Source: CAYMTR01 sp964393405
Lineage (GTDB): Bacteria > Bacteroidota > Bacteroidia > Bacteroidales > Prolixibacteraceae
Assembly (NCBI GenBank): GCA_964393405.1
Contig: CAYMTR010000009.1
Coordinates: 1 to 64,000, forward strand
Reading direction: 5' to 3'
DNA length: 64,000 nucleotides
Both the position numbers and the translations under genes were made by a program. Shown in pieces: positions 1 through 8,067 of this stretch. Under the pieces are notes generated by a model that was not told the origin of the DNA, ran no database searches, and was given only the letters and a program-made list of their open reading frames with translations. How positions within the stretch are numbered: the stretch's first letter is position 1; every line of letters begins with the position of its first letter.

Positions 1-380
1 ATGTTGGAGGCGCTGAATTTTTCATGAAGATTATTCAATCCTGAGAAGTCAGCATTCACCCAGTTACCGCGTGACATATCCCAGCTGAGCTTTCTCTTCG
101 GTTTCACAGTAGGCGATTCAAGTGATTGCTCTGCTATTGGTTCAAAAGGTTTATTATCTGTTGCTTCTGGTTGGAAGCTTTCAGAAAAATAGTTAAGGTC
201 AACGCCCAGAATTTCAGCCAGACGGATAAACGTAGTTATATCGGGCATTGATTCCCCGCGTTCCCACTTTCCAACTGCTTGCGAGCTTATGTACAAACGC
301 TGAGCAAGTTGAGCTTGTGAAATATTTACTCTCTTCCGAGCTTCGGCAATTTTATTGCCAATAATTTTTGTGTCTAACAT
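1..380 (-). CDS. XRE-family transcriptional regulator (partial, runs off window start)
   Basis: The 126 visible residues start at an ATG at 380 and continue past base 1. Residues about 7-62 form a Cro/C1-type helix-turn-helix with the recognisable stretch ISQAQLAQRLYISSQAVGKW followed by ERGESMPD and LAEILGVDL, typical of XRE regulators. After a Pro/Glu-rich linker the frame enters a WDMSRGNWVNADFSGLNNL segment, which resembles the start of a pentapeptide-repeat-like C-terminal part; that domain lies mostly outside the window. The gene is alone on this side. The AT-rich region upstream of its start carries two perfect inverted repeats (451-497) that would suit autoregulation. The regulator class is clear; the ligand and targets are not. 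Confidence 0.88.
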   Translation of the reverse strand, partial: MLDTKIIGNKIAEARKRVNISQAQLAQRLYISSQAVGKWERGESMPDITTFIRLAEILGVDLNYFSESFQPEATDNKPFEPIAEQSLESPTVKPKRKLSWDMSRGNWVNADFSGLNNLHEKFSASN

Positions 381-450
381 ATGTGCCTGTTTTTTAATTA
401 TTTTGATGTAGCAAAGTTATTTCCGCTCATCTCAATAATCAAATAAAACC

Positions 451-497
451 AAATACATATAGTTGTATTTAGGCTACTAATTGTTGTATTTCAACAA
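451..497. promoter_or_regulatory. paired inverted repeats upstream of XRE gene, candidate operator
   Basis: AAATACA and TGTATTT (451-457 and 464-470) form a perfect 7-bp inverted repeat with a 6-bp spacer. TTGTTG and CAACAA (481-486 and 492-497) form a second perfect one with a 5-bp spacer. A further TTGTAT lies at 505-510. They lie 71-117 bp upstream of the XRE start codon in an otherwise gene-free stretch, where an autoregulatory operator is expected. Binding is inferred. Confidence 0.4.
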
Positions 498-602
498 CTA
501 TCAGTTGTATAAGTTACGTTTTAGTGAAGAAAATTACAAAGTAGTTGGTATTAAACCAATTTTTGATACGCATTTCGCATACTATAAGCAAATAGAAAAA
601 AT

Positions 603-1835
603 CTATTCTATTGTAACACACATTGGCTCTGTAGAAATTGTATGGCCTGAATTTGTTTTTCCTTCAATCTTCCAATACCACTTACCTGTCTCGTTAGCAC
701 TAATTTGCACCTCATAATTTTTAACAGGTTGTATTGTGTCAGAATCTTTATCGCATGAAAGGGAAAGCATTATTAAAAGAGCAACTGAAGATATTTTAAG
801 TTTGGTTTTGGGAATAAGCAGAATCAAAAAGATTAAAAAGAAAATACCTAAGGATGCTTTATCAATCTCATCTGAAATAATGTTACGAATAACAGGATTT
901 TCAAAGTCTTCTGATTTTGACATTATTAGCCTGTAGTCGCCTTCTTCTGCCTTATATGAGATTGAATAATCATTCGCGATTAACGTTTCATTAGGCTTAG
1001 GATGAATATATAGTTCAAATTTTGGTAGTTTGTTTAATTTTTTGCGATACTCATTACCGTTAAGCAATTCTTCGACATTAAACAAAATTGCTTGTGTATA
1101 ATCCTGATTGCGAAAGAAATGGAACTTTTTATTTTTACAATCATACACTTGTCCGTAATGGGTTTCAATACCTCCAGCCTGTCTGACGGCATTCAATACT
1201 TTTGCTGCATTCCATTCCTTGGTGGTCAGTTGTGGAAGCATTACAATTGCAGTATCATATCGTTCGCAAGGATAATAACCCACACTTGGGTTTAAGGGAT
1301 TGAAATTGGTGAGCAACTTATAATTGCCATCTTTCATTAAGTATTGAGTACGACCATCCTTATCCAAAACAACAATAGCTGATTTTCCGGATGCATCAGT
1401 AAACATGATATGACAATATTTCAAAACCAAAAGATTGTAAGTCCGGCATAATTCAACAGCGTCATCCGTATTTTTGCATTTCTTTAAAATGATTTCGATG
1501 ATATTCTCTGTCGATGGTAGATCGGTTAGTAAAGGATCGACAACCATGTTCATCTCTTTTATTGCGCCAGTACCATCAATTGCCAGACCATGCTCATTTA
1601 TGCCTCCCTGAACGTACTTATCAGCAAAGGAAAATGTTATTCTGCCGTATTCATAAGTTTTCTTTTTTACAACCGTCATGTATCCTTCCTCAGTAAAATC
1701 TTCGGAATTGCCCATTAAAGATTGAGTTGAATCTGATAAAGAAAAAATGGTGCAACTAAATGAATGGATTGCATCAAAAAGGAGTGGAATTATTATAAGT
1801 ATAATCAGGGATAATTGTTTGGCGTTTAGTTTCAT
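603..1835 (-). CDS. Ntn-hydrolase fold amidohydrolase/acyltransferase (choloylglycine-hydrolase or C45 type)
   Basis: The 410-residue protein has an N-terminal hydrophobic segment (residues 8-26) followed at once by Cys28 in SCTIFSL, then GNSEDF. This is the arrangement of linear-amide C-N hydrolases and acyl-CoA:6-APA acyltransferase relatives, in which cleavage exposes the Cys as N-terminal nucleophile. GGINEHGLAIDGT (about 78-90) matches the conserved strand that follows in this superfamily. Residues about 30-270 make up the catalytic domain. The C-terminal 130 residues are odd: a beta-rich segment is interrupted by two hydrophobic stretches (about 328-360) and a lipobox-like LSLSC before KWYWKIEGKT. 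The enzyme is probably exported; the substrate cannot be told. TAG is its stop codon. Confidence 0.72.
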   Translation of the reverse strand: MKLNAKQLSLIILIIIPLLFDAIHSFSCTIFSLSDSTQSLMGNSEDFTEEGYMTVVKKKTYEYGRITFSFADKYVQGGINEHGLAIDGTGAIKEMNMVVDPLLTDLPSTENIIEIILKKCKNTDDAVELCRTYNLLVLKYCHIMFTDASGKSAIVVLDKDGRTQYLMKDGNYKLLTNFNPLNPSVGYYPCERYDTAIVMLPQLTTKEWNAAKVLNAVRQAGGIETHYGQVYDCKNKKFHFFRNQDYTQAILFNVEELLNGNEYRKKLNKLPKFELYIHPKPNETLIANDYSISYKAEEGDYRLIMSKSEDFENPVIRNIISDEIDKASLGIFFLIFLILLIPKTKLKISSVALLIMLSLSCDKDSDTIQPVKNYEVQISANETGKWYWKIEGKTNSGHTISTEPMCVTIE

Positions 1836-2017
1836 GATTTATTTTAGTTTGATGTAAGTATCCTGAATTTCATTTTATCCTTTGTAACAAAGATAGTTGT
1901 TTTAGATTTTTTTTCTTTAATAACTCAATCTTCGAGGAGTTGTTTTCAACCATAATAACCAATAGTCATAACTTTAGGTCACTATAATATCCTATGGTCA
2001 TATTTAAAAAGGGAATG

Positions 2018-3760
2018 TTACCTCCTTTCACCTACCTGCTGACGCCACATAGCATAGTATAAACCCTTTTGCAACAGTAGATTGTCATGTGAACCTGTTT
2101 CAACAATTTTACCTTTCTCAAGCACATAGATCACATCGGCATGCATAATGGTTGAAAGACGGTGGGCAATCAGTATAGTAATTCGCTCGCTACTACCCGA
2201 AAATTGTCTTATGGTGTTAGTAATTTCTTCTTCAGTCAGAGAATCGAGAGCTGAGGTTGCTTCGTCAAATATCAATAGCCTCGGATGTCTTAAAATAGCC
2301 CTTGCAATTGATATTCGCTGCTTTTCACCTCCTGATAATTTCATACCTCCTTCTCCCAGCATTGTATTTATCCCTTTAGATGAGTTGCTTATCAAATTGT
2401 CGCATGAAGCCTTCTGCAAGGCATCCAATATCTCGGCATCTGTAGCATCTGATTTCACAAATAGAAGGTTTTCTTTTATGGTTCCGGCGTACAACTGTGT
2501 GTCCTGCGTTACAAATCCCATTTGTCTTCGCAACTCATTATATCTTATTAGCATAGAAGAACATTCATTAAAATTGATATTGCCTTCTACAGGTTTATAC
2601 AGCCCAACCAATAATTTTACCAGAGTTGACTTACCGGAACCCGAAGGTCCGATAAAGGCTATCGTTTCTCCGGTTTGCACATTGAATGATATATCATCGA
2701 TTGCATTTGATGTTGCTGTTTTATGACGAAATACAACATTCTGGAAACTGATGTTCTGCAAGTTGCCAATGTCAACAGGATTTTCTGGTCGCCTATCAAT
2801 TGGTTTATTCATCAATTGATCAAAGTTGTTGACTGAAGCTTCTACTTCCCTGTAGCTTAGAATTATATTCCCCAGATCCTGTAAGGGTCCGAAAATAGAA
2901 GTAGAAATAAATTGCATTGCAATAAGCTCCCCGGTTGTTAATACTTTCCTGAAAATCAACCAGAGAAGAATAAACAAGATTGATTGTCTCAATACGCTCA
3001 GAATACTACCCTGTATGAAGGTTAACGTGCGTACCTTTTTCACTTTAGCCATTTCCAGATCAAATATTTTAAGGGTATGATCCTTAAGCCTCCTTATTTC
3101 AGGAAAAGTAAGTCCTAAGCTTTTTACCAGCTCTATATTTCTCAATGATTCGGTAATAACTCCAGACATCATGTTTGTTTCGCGATTAATAGACCTTTGG
3201 GTTATTTTAATCTTTTTGCTGAGCAAGCCGGTCAGCGACCCTAATACTAAAATGCCAATCACAAAAACGGGGATAAGCATCCAGTTTTTTGTAACAGAAT
3301 ACCAGATCAAAAAGCCTATACCTATTATTGATGAAAATAAAATATTGATAAAGGAACTTATAAATTGCTGGGTATCAAACCGCACTTTCTGTAACACTGA
3401 TAGCACTTCTCCGCTGCGTTGTTCTTCAAACTCCTGAAAGGAAAGGCGGAGTGTCTGTTTCAGTCCGTCGTTGAATATTTGCATACCAAACTTTTGCACT
3501 GTAAGTCGGGTAAAATATTCCTGAAATGATTTTGCTGCACGGGCCAATAAAGCTACGGCAATAGCTATTCCCAGCCAGAACAAAACACCTCTTACCAGTT
3601 CCTCCTCTGTGCGGTTGCCCGGCTGAGTAGCATAATCATCGATTATCTTACCAAAAATAAGGGGGTCAACAAGACTTAACAACTGACTTATTCCAGCTAA
3701 AGTCAGCGAAACAACAATGAGCCATTGCTGTGGTTTTAAATACTTCCAAAGAATCTTCAT
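2018..3760 (-). CDS. ABC exporter, fused permease and ATPase (MsbA/multidrug type)
   Basis: The 580-residue half-transporter has a type I exporter membrane domain with about six helices in residues 1-310, followed by a nucleotide-binding domain. Walker A is GPSGSGKST, the Q-loop region reads MGFVTQDTQLY, the signature is LSGGEKQR, Walker B is LLIFDEATSALD, and the H-loop is AHRLSTI. All catalytic motifs are intact, so it should be active as a homodimer in the inner membrane. It stands alone, with no partner half-transporter or periplasmic adaptor nearby. Lipid A flippase, peptide and drug export are all possible; the sequence does not decide between them. Confidence 0.93.
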   Translation of the reverse strand: MKILWKYLKPQQWLIVVSLTLAGISQLLSLVDPLIFGKIIDDYATQPGNRTEEELVRGVLFWLGIAIAVALLARAAKSFQEYFTRLTVQKFGMQIFNDGLKQTLRLSFQEFEEQRSGEVLSVLQKVRFDTQQFISSFINILFSSIIGIGFLIWYSVTKNWMLIPVFVIGILVLGSLTGLLSKKIKITQRSINRETNMMSGVITESLRNIELVKSLGLTFPEIRRLKDHTLKIFDLEMAKVKKVRTLTFIQGSILSVLRQSILFILLWLIFRKVLTTGELIAMQFISTSIFGPLQDLGNIILSYREVEASVNNFDQLMNKPIDRRPENPVDIGNLQNISFQNVVFRHKTATSNAIDDISFNVQTGETIAFIGPSGSGKSTLVKLLVGLYKPVEGNINFNECSSMLIRYNELRRQMGFVTQDTQLYAGTIKENLLFVKSDATDAEILDALQKASCDNLISNSSKGINTMLGEGGMKLSGGEKQRISIARAILRHPRLLIFDEATSALDSLTEEEITNTIRQFSGSSERITILIAHRLSTIMHADVIYVLEKGKIVETGSHDNLLLQKGLYYAMWRQQVGERR

Positions 3761-3807
3761 GTTAAGACCGGGTCAAATAATATGCCAGATATTTTGGTTA
3801 AAATTAG

Positions 3808-4224
3808 TTATTCTCCGGTAGGAAATTCAGTTTTAGCTACCCAGATTGTCAGATAGTTATTGTCAACATCGATTAGCTTCCATTCATAAGAAGCTACACC
3901 GCCCCAGTAATCGACTGTTATATTGATTGTTGAATTATTAATTGTCCAGGTTCCATCAAAGTCAGCATAAGAAATTGGAGGTGTTCCACACCAACCTGCA
4001 TTCTTCCTTTCAATAAACTTTTGTCCCTTCTTAATTGAGAATCCGTAATCGTTTGATTTTAAGGTATCAGATCTTTCAAAACGTGTGAGAGTATCTACTG
4101 CAACAGGATTAATCCAGTTACCGATTATTTTATTTGAGTTGCTGAGATCTAATGAATTATCTGAATCACAGGATACGAAAACTACAATTGAGATGAAAAA
4201 GACTAGCTTGAATAACGACTTCAT
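3808..4224 (-). CDS. small lipoprotein of unknown function
   Basis: The 138-residue protein starts with a lipoprotein signal (KLVFFISIVVFVSC, lipid-acceptor Cys19) followed by an acidic Asp-Ser stretch that in Bacteroidota often directs surface exposure. The mature part, about 115 residues, is Trp- and Tyr-rich beta-type sequence (GNWINP, GTWTINNS, YEWKLIDVDNNYL), which resembles small lipocalin-like lipoproteins. It lies 47 bp downstream of the ABC exporter start codon, with the same orientation as its neighbours. No catalytic motif is visible and I do not assign a function. Confidence 0.7.
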   Translation of the reverse strand: MKSLFKLVFFISIVVFVSCDSDNSLDLSNSNKIIGNWINPVAVDTLTRFERSDTLKSNDYGFSIKKGQKFIERKNAGWCGTPPISYADFDGTWTINNSTINITVDYWGGVASYEWKLIDVDNNYLTIWVAKTEFPTGE

Positions 4225-4285
4225 AATATTAGAAATTTTAATTTATAGATGCAGTACTGCTCTATTTGGTTGCGTTATCGAGAAC

Positions 4286-5347
4286 TTAAAAGTAGGTATT
4301 TACAGCAAATTCAAATTGGTCAATAAATATCTTTTTAAAGTTGGAAATATTGTTCTGTTCATAAAACAGAAGCATTGCTTTTTTGTAATCAACAGAATCA
4401 ACTGTTCTGAAAGAAAGAGGACAATACTTATAATTCATAAGGATTGCATTACTTACAATTCTTGCAGTTCGTTTATTGCCATCTACAAATGGCTGAATAT
4501 AAGAAATTAGCACTAGAATAAGCAAAGCCTTTTCAAAGATGTTTTCTTTTCTGTTAACCAAATCACACATTGCAAAAAGTGCTTCATTTATTTGAAACGA
4601 ATTATCTAAAGGCCGATAATTTGTTCCCGATATACCAACTCTTCTTTTCCTAATGTTCTTGTCAACACCAAGCCCTTTAATCAATAAGCTGTGGATATCT
4701 TCAATTTTCGAAACAGACAATGGAATCAAATAATCAGGATTTTCAACAATAAAGTCAATCGCATCTTTATGATTCAATAGCATTATAGCTTCCTCTTTTG
4801 TTTTCCCCGAAGCAGTTTCTTTATCTTTCAGCAGTCTTTCTGTTTCCAATAGGGAATAAGTGTTTCCCTCTATTTGAGAAGATTTCCAACTTAAGTCAAT
4901 TGCTAGTCTTTCGAACTCCTTTTGGTATTCTATTCCCGAAAGTTGAGAAATGTTCGTTTTGAATTTATCTTGAAGTAACTCTAATTGTTCCAATTCAAAG
5001 GTCGTAAATACATTACATTCATTTAGAGTTTCAGAAATAAGCTGAAAATTGAAGTTTTCCTTAATGTCTCTATCATCAATTTCTTTTTCATAATATTTTT
5101 CAATATCAATAGGGTAAATGATTTCATACGCTTGGGAAACCATATATTTCGTTGATTTTCCCAGTCCTTTTTTAGTTAAAAGATTCTCATCAATCAACCT
5201 TGAGAGTGTCCTTTTCAAAGTTGCATAACTGATTTCTAAAGAAATAGATTCAAGAATTTCTTTAGAAGAGACCTCTTTGTTTCTTTTAATTAGCTCAATG
5301 ATTTCAGATTCTCTTTTATCGAACATAGAATTTAATTTACGGCTCAT
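4286..5347 (-). CDS. Fic-domain protein with N-terminal winged helix; catalytic His replaced by Gln
   Basis: Translation from the ATG at 5347 gives 353 residues; an upstream TTG at 5359 and an ATG at 5326 are the alternatives. An N-terminal winged-helix domain (about 10-75: EIIELIKRNKEVSS..LKRTLSRLIDENLL) precedes a Fic domain. SSQIEGN is a class II inhibitory-helix motif, (S/T)xxxE(G/N). The Fic loop reads QPFVDGNKRTAR, so the usual catalytic His of HxFx(D/E)GNxRxxR is Gln285 (codon CAG, one base from His). The anion-binding GN and Arg are kept. Fic proteins usually transfer AMP to Tyr/Thr/Ser; this one may be inactive, act differently, or belong to a Gln-containing subfamily. A 13-bp perfect inverted repeat sits just upstream, suggesting autoregulation by the winged helix. 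Confidence 0.88.
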   Translation of the reverse strand: MSRKLNSMFDKRESEIIELIKRNKEVSSKEILESISLEISYATLKRTLSRLIDENLLTKKGLGKSTKYMVSQAYEIIYPIDIEKYYEKEIDDRDIKENFNFQLISETLNECNVFTTFELEQLELLQDKFKTNISQLSGIEYQKEFERLAIDLSWKSSQIEGNTYSLLETERLLKDKETASGKTKEEAIMLLNHKDAIDFIVENPDYLIPLSVSKIEDIHSLLIKGLGVDKNIRKRRVGISGTNYRPLDNSFQINEALFAMCDLVNRKENIFEKALLILVLISYIQPFVDGNKRTARIVSNAILMNYKYCPLSFRTVDSVDYKKAMLLFYEQNNISNFKKIFIDQFEFAVNTYF

Positions 5348-5357
5348 AAATATAAGC

Positions 5358-5393
5358 AATACGGCTCAAATGTTAGTTGATTTGAGCCGTATT
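5358..5393. promoter_or_regulatory. 13-bp perfect inverted repeat upstream of the Fic gene, candidate operator
   Basis: AATACGGCTCAAA at 5358-5370 is exactly repeated in inverse at 5381-5393 (TTTGAGCCGTATT), with a 10-bp spacer. It ends 11 bp before the preferred ATG at 5347. Reading with the Fic gene, no T-run follows the second arm; the T-run is on the opposite strand, where no gene would use it. A regulator site is therefore more likely than a terminator, though a bidirectional hairpin is not excluded. Confidence 0.5.
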
Positions 5394-5439
5394 TTTTATC
5401 AGCATGAGCTGCAAACTGAAATATTCAAGGTAATGATGA

Positions 5440-6422
5440 TTAATAATCCCAGCTTATCCGTTTGGTGAATGTTGGAGTATCAGTGACATTTTCGTAATAC
5501 TCGATTAGGGCACTGCCTTTAGAATCAAGATGTATAAGCATGCTCATCAATCCGTTTTGCCGTTGCGAATTAAGAGTCATTCCATTTGGATATTCGTTTA
5601 TAACTTCCCATCCTGTTATCATTCCTCCATTCATTATGTTCTGGCCTATAAGTCTTATCTTCAAAGTTTTGTTCAGTGGTATCAATGCTGCGATAGAGTA
5701 GGGGCCTGATTTAAAAATTGAATCAGTTTGTCCCAAGATGTTAGGAATCTTACTATCGGGTGCCAGAACCGGATCGGGAGAAGCCATTTCAGGATAAGTA
5801 AAACTTGTAATTATGTTCTCACTGTGTTTCTCCTGAAACTTTGCAATATATTTCTCAAAATCAGGGATGGTGACAGTCTTTCCTAATGCATAATACCTAT
5901 TTTCGACAATTCTGCGGATATCTATAAGATTTAGCTGTGAAATATTGAACAGCAATGCGTCTATCAATGTGCGGTCATTAATTATTCCGTCAGTAGCGAA
6001 ATCTGTGGATAGTTTTGAAAGCAGTTGGGTGACCTGATAATATGTGTTAAAACATTAATGTTTACTTTTTCCTTTTCCGATAAGTCAGTAAGTGCCTGTA
6101 AGGACAAAGTTGCTCCCGACATTTCGCCATAGATTTCGCTGAAATAAAATCCATTGGCAGTAAGAAGTGCTGTTTCAGAAAATAATTCAATATTGCTGAG
6201 ACTGAAACTACCGTCATCAGTAGTTATGGTAGTAGTAAACGATCTTCCTGTCTGACCGAGGGTTAAGTTCAATTCATTGAGGGTGATGTTAGTACCTGTG
6301 ACAAACGGTCCTTTTTGTACTTTGCCAGTGAAGGAATAAAACTTTGAATTGTCATCATCCTTTTCGCATGATGCAAATAAAAGAGGTATTAGAACAAATA
6401 ATAAAATGTGAATCCTTTTCAT
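5440..6422 (-). pseudogene. decayed lipoprotein gene, middle deleted and frame shifted
   Basis: The 5' part (from the ATG at 6422, MKRIHILLFVLIPLLFASCE, a lipoprotein signal) runs in frame to KVNINVLTHI and then to an out-of-frame tail ending at a TAA at 5982-5984. The 3' part is in another frame. Read back across its nominal start it continues as VTQLLSKLSTDFATDG IINDRTLIDALLFN and on to the stop at 5440. The two parts look like the N- and C-terminal sections of one lipoprotein family (FTGKVQKGPFVTGTNITLNE.. and ..ENRYYALGKTVTIPDFEKYI), joined near 6030-6050 with a central piece lost. I infer one gene inactivated by an internal deletion plus frameshift, rather than two adjacent genes. Its original function is not recognised. 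Confidence 0.72.
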
Positions 6423-6516
6423 ATGTGTGGTATTGAAAATCGTTATGTTGCATAAGATGTGCAAATAACATAAAATAGATGAATTTTATTGGTTGAAAGT
6501 AAATTTATTTCATGAA

Positions 6517-7434
6517 TTATTCTTTCACCATTTTCTTTGCATATAAAATCTCCCCATCTTTATCAATGATTACAGCGTTATAAATACCTCTAAGTAATTC
6601 AACATCAAAATTAACCCTCTCACTACTAATGCTCTTTTCGAAAACAGTTCTTCCGTTGATATCAAACATTTTGAAAATAAAATAATCATTTGATGCTGTA
6701 ACTTTAATTATAACCTGATCAGTAAATGGGTTAGGGTATATATCAAAGTCGTTTGCTTGATCAATCTGCTTAATTACTGATAATAGTTCGACCGGGAAAC
6801 ACTCATTATACGAAGGATTAAGATATTTTACCGCTCCGTTTTCGCTAAAACAAATATGCTCCCAATAATGAGTTCCACATGTGGGAAGATCTGAAACGTG
6901 TCCTAGCAATCCATTTTTAACACTTCCTATCCCTTCAATTATGTAATCAGGATTTTGATAAAACCAGTTATTGTCAACCTTATATCTTTTCCTGAAATTC
7001 TCTCCAATCAGCACAGAATCTATTTCTAAAACAACGGAATGAAATCCGCCATGGGAATCATGCCAGATAGTATCACCAACTTGCCTCGTGAAATCGTAAA
7101 GCAGAAATTCTTCGTCATTTCCTGCTCCAACAATAGTATAACCTTTGTAATAAATCTTCTTTCCGATTTCTCTGAGTCCTCCAATTACCCCTATTCTTGG
7201 GCTATCTAAATCACCACTTTCAATACATAGTTTTGAATACTGAATCCCGTTAATAGTAGTATCACCATGTATCGCATAACGGATCAACATAGTGTCAGAT
7301 GGAGTTTCGTTGCATGTTCCTCTGTAGTAAACATTCCAATTAACTTTTTCTGTGGGAAAAGGAACATAATCCTGACCTTTCAAGCTTGATAAGACGAGCA
7401 AAGTCAAAGCTAAAATTAGGGTAGATTTTTTCAT
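6517..7434 (-). CDS. secreted protein with T9SS type A sorting domain
   Basis: The 305-residue protein has a signal peptide (residues 1-20, ending LKGQ) and a C-terminal domain starting IYPNPFTDQVIIKV and ending ILYAKKMVKE. This is the hallmark of type IX secretion cargo that is cut and anchored or released at the surface. The central 200 residues (NWNVYYRGTCNETPSDTMLIR, YYKGYTIVGAGNDEEFLLYDF) resemble uncharacterised T9SS proteins of the phylum and carry no catalytic motif I recognise. The window contains no T9SS machinery genes. Confidence 0.85.
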   Translation of the reverse strand: MKKSTLILALTLLVLSSLKGQDYVPFPTEKVNWNVYYRGTCNETPSDTMLIRYAIHGDTTINGIQYSKLCIESGDLDSPRIGVIGGLREIGKKIYYKGYTIVGAGNDEEFLLYDFTRQVGDTIWHDSHGGFHSVVLEIDSVLIGENFRKRYKVDNNWFYQNPDYIIEGIGSVKNGLLGHVSDLPTCGTHYWEHICFSENGAVKYLNPSYNECFPVELLSVIKQIDQANDFDIYPNPFTDQVIIKVTASNDYFIFKMFDINGRTVFEKSISSERVNFDVELLRGIYNAVIIDKDGEILYAKKMVKE

Positions 7435-7511
7435 GACATTTTATATTTAAGGATGAAAGAAGTGAACAATATAATTATTTTTTTTTAGATGTCCAAGTTT
7501 TCATTCAAATA

Positions 7512-8057
7512 TTAAGTAAAAAACACTGACCCTTTTTTCGAAACGAATGAATTTATTGACCTGCCTGAGATTTCTATTTCCTGAAGTATTTTAATATCAG
7601 TTGCCCCAAGCTCTGTTAAAATAACTGCTTTGTCGATAATTTGTTTTGCCTCTACTTCATCAGGAGGAAAAGGAGGTTGGGGCGAGGTTGTCCAGTTAAT
7701 TGGCATTTGAATCACCCCAGTATAAATTACCGAACAATTTTTCTTTTTCAAAATTCTGATTGCTTCACTGATTGAAAAACCTGATTCATCTGCATCACCT
7801 GCTGTTATAAGAACAAATACTTTTTGTTTCTTTTTAAATGATTGTAAACTATCCAGATATTTTCGGCATAACCTAGGAATGCCAAACGCATATACCGGAA
7901 AACAGAACCCAGTTAAATCTGCAGAATCTAATTTTTCGCTAACATTTATCATTGACATATTAACAGTATGACTGTGTTCTGCGAAAACATTACGGCAAAT
8001 GCTCAATACTTTTAAAGAATTTCCTGTTCCTGTAAAATATTTTAATTCAATTTTCAT
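7512..8057 (-). CDS. flavodoxin-domain protein, truncated EFR1-type (no ferredoxin part)
   Basis: The 181-residue protein begins KYFTGTGNSLKV, an FMN phosphate-binding loop (TGTGNS) like that of flavodoxins, and contains GFCFPVYAFGIPRL and the NWTTSPQPPFPPDE stretch seen in EFR1 flavodoxin-ferredoxin fusions. Its neighbour at 8934-9968 has the same N-terminal domain plus a membrane segment and two 4Fe-4S motifs; here the frame stops where that part would begin. The sequence after the stop shows no cysteine-rich remnant, so it is either a natural short form or a truncated gene. It is the last gene of a three-gene operon, starting 10 bp after the AraC gene. Electron transfer by FMN is inferred. 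Confidence 0.75.
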   Translation of the reverse strand: MKIELKYFTGTGNSLKVLSICRNVFAEHSHTVNMSMINVSEKLDSADLTGFCFPVYAFGIPRLCRKYLDSLQSFKKKQKVFVLITAGDADESGFSISEAIRILKKKNCSVIYTGVIQMPINWTTSPQPPFPPDEVEAKQIIDKAVILTELGATDIKILQEIEISGRSINSFVSKKGSVFFT

Positions 8058-8067
8058 AAATATGGGA

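Noticed and set aside
2148..2726. 192-codon plus-strand frame inside the ABC transporter
   Set aside because: It is the antisense reading of the nucleotide-binding domain; the minus-strand frame carries all motifs.
5358..5393. reading the repeat before the Fic gene as a terminator
   Set aside because: The T-run lies on the plus strand, where no gene ends; on the minus strand the second arm is followed by mixed sequence.
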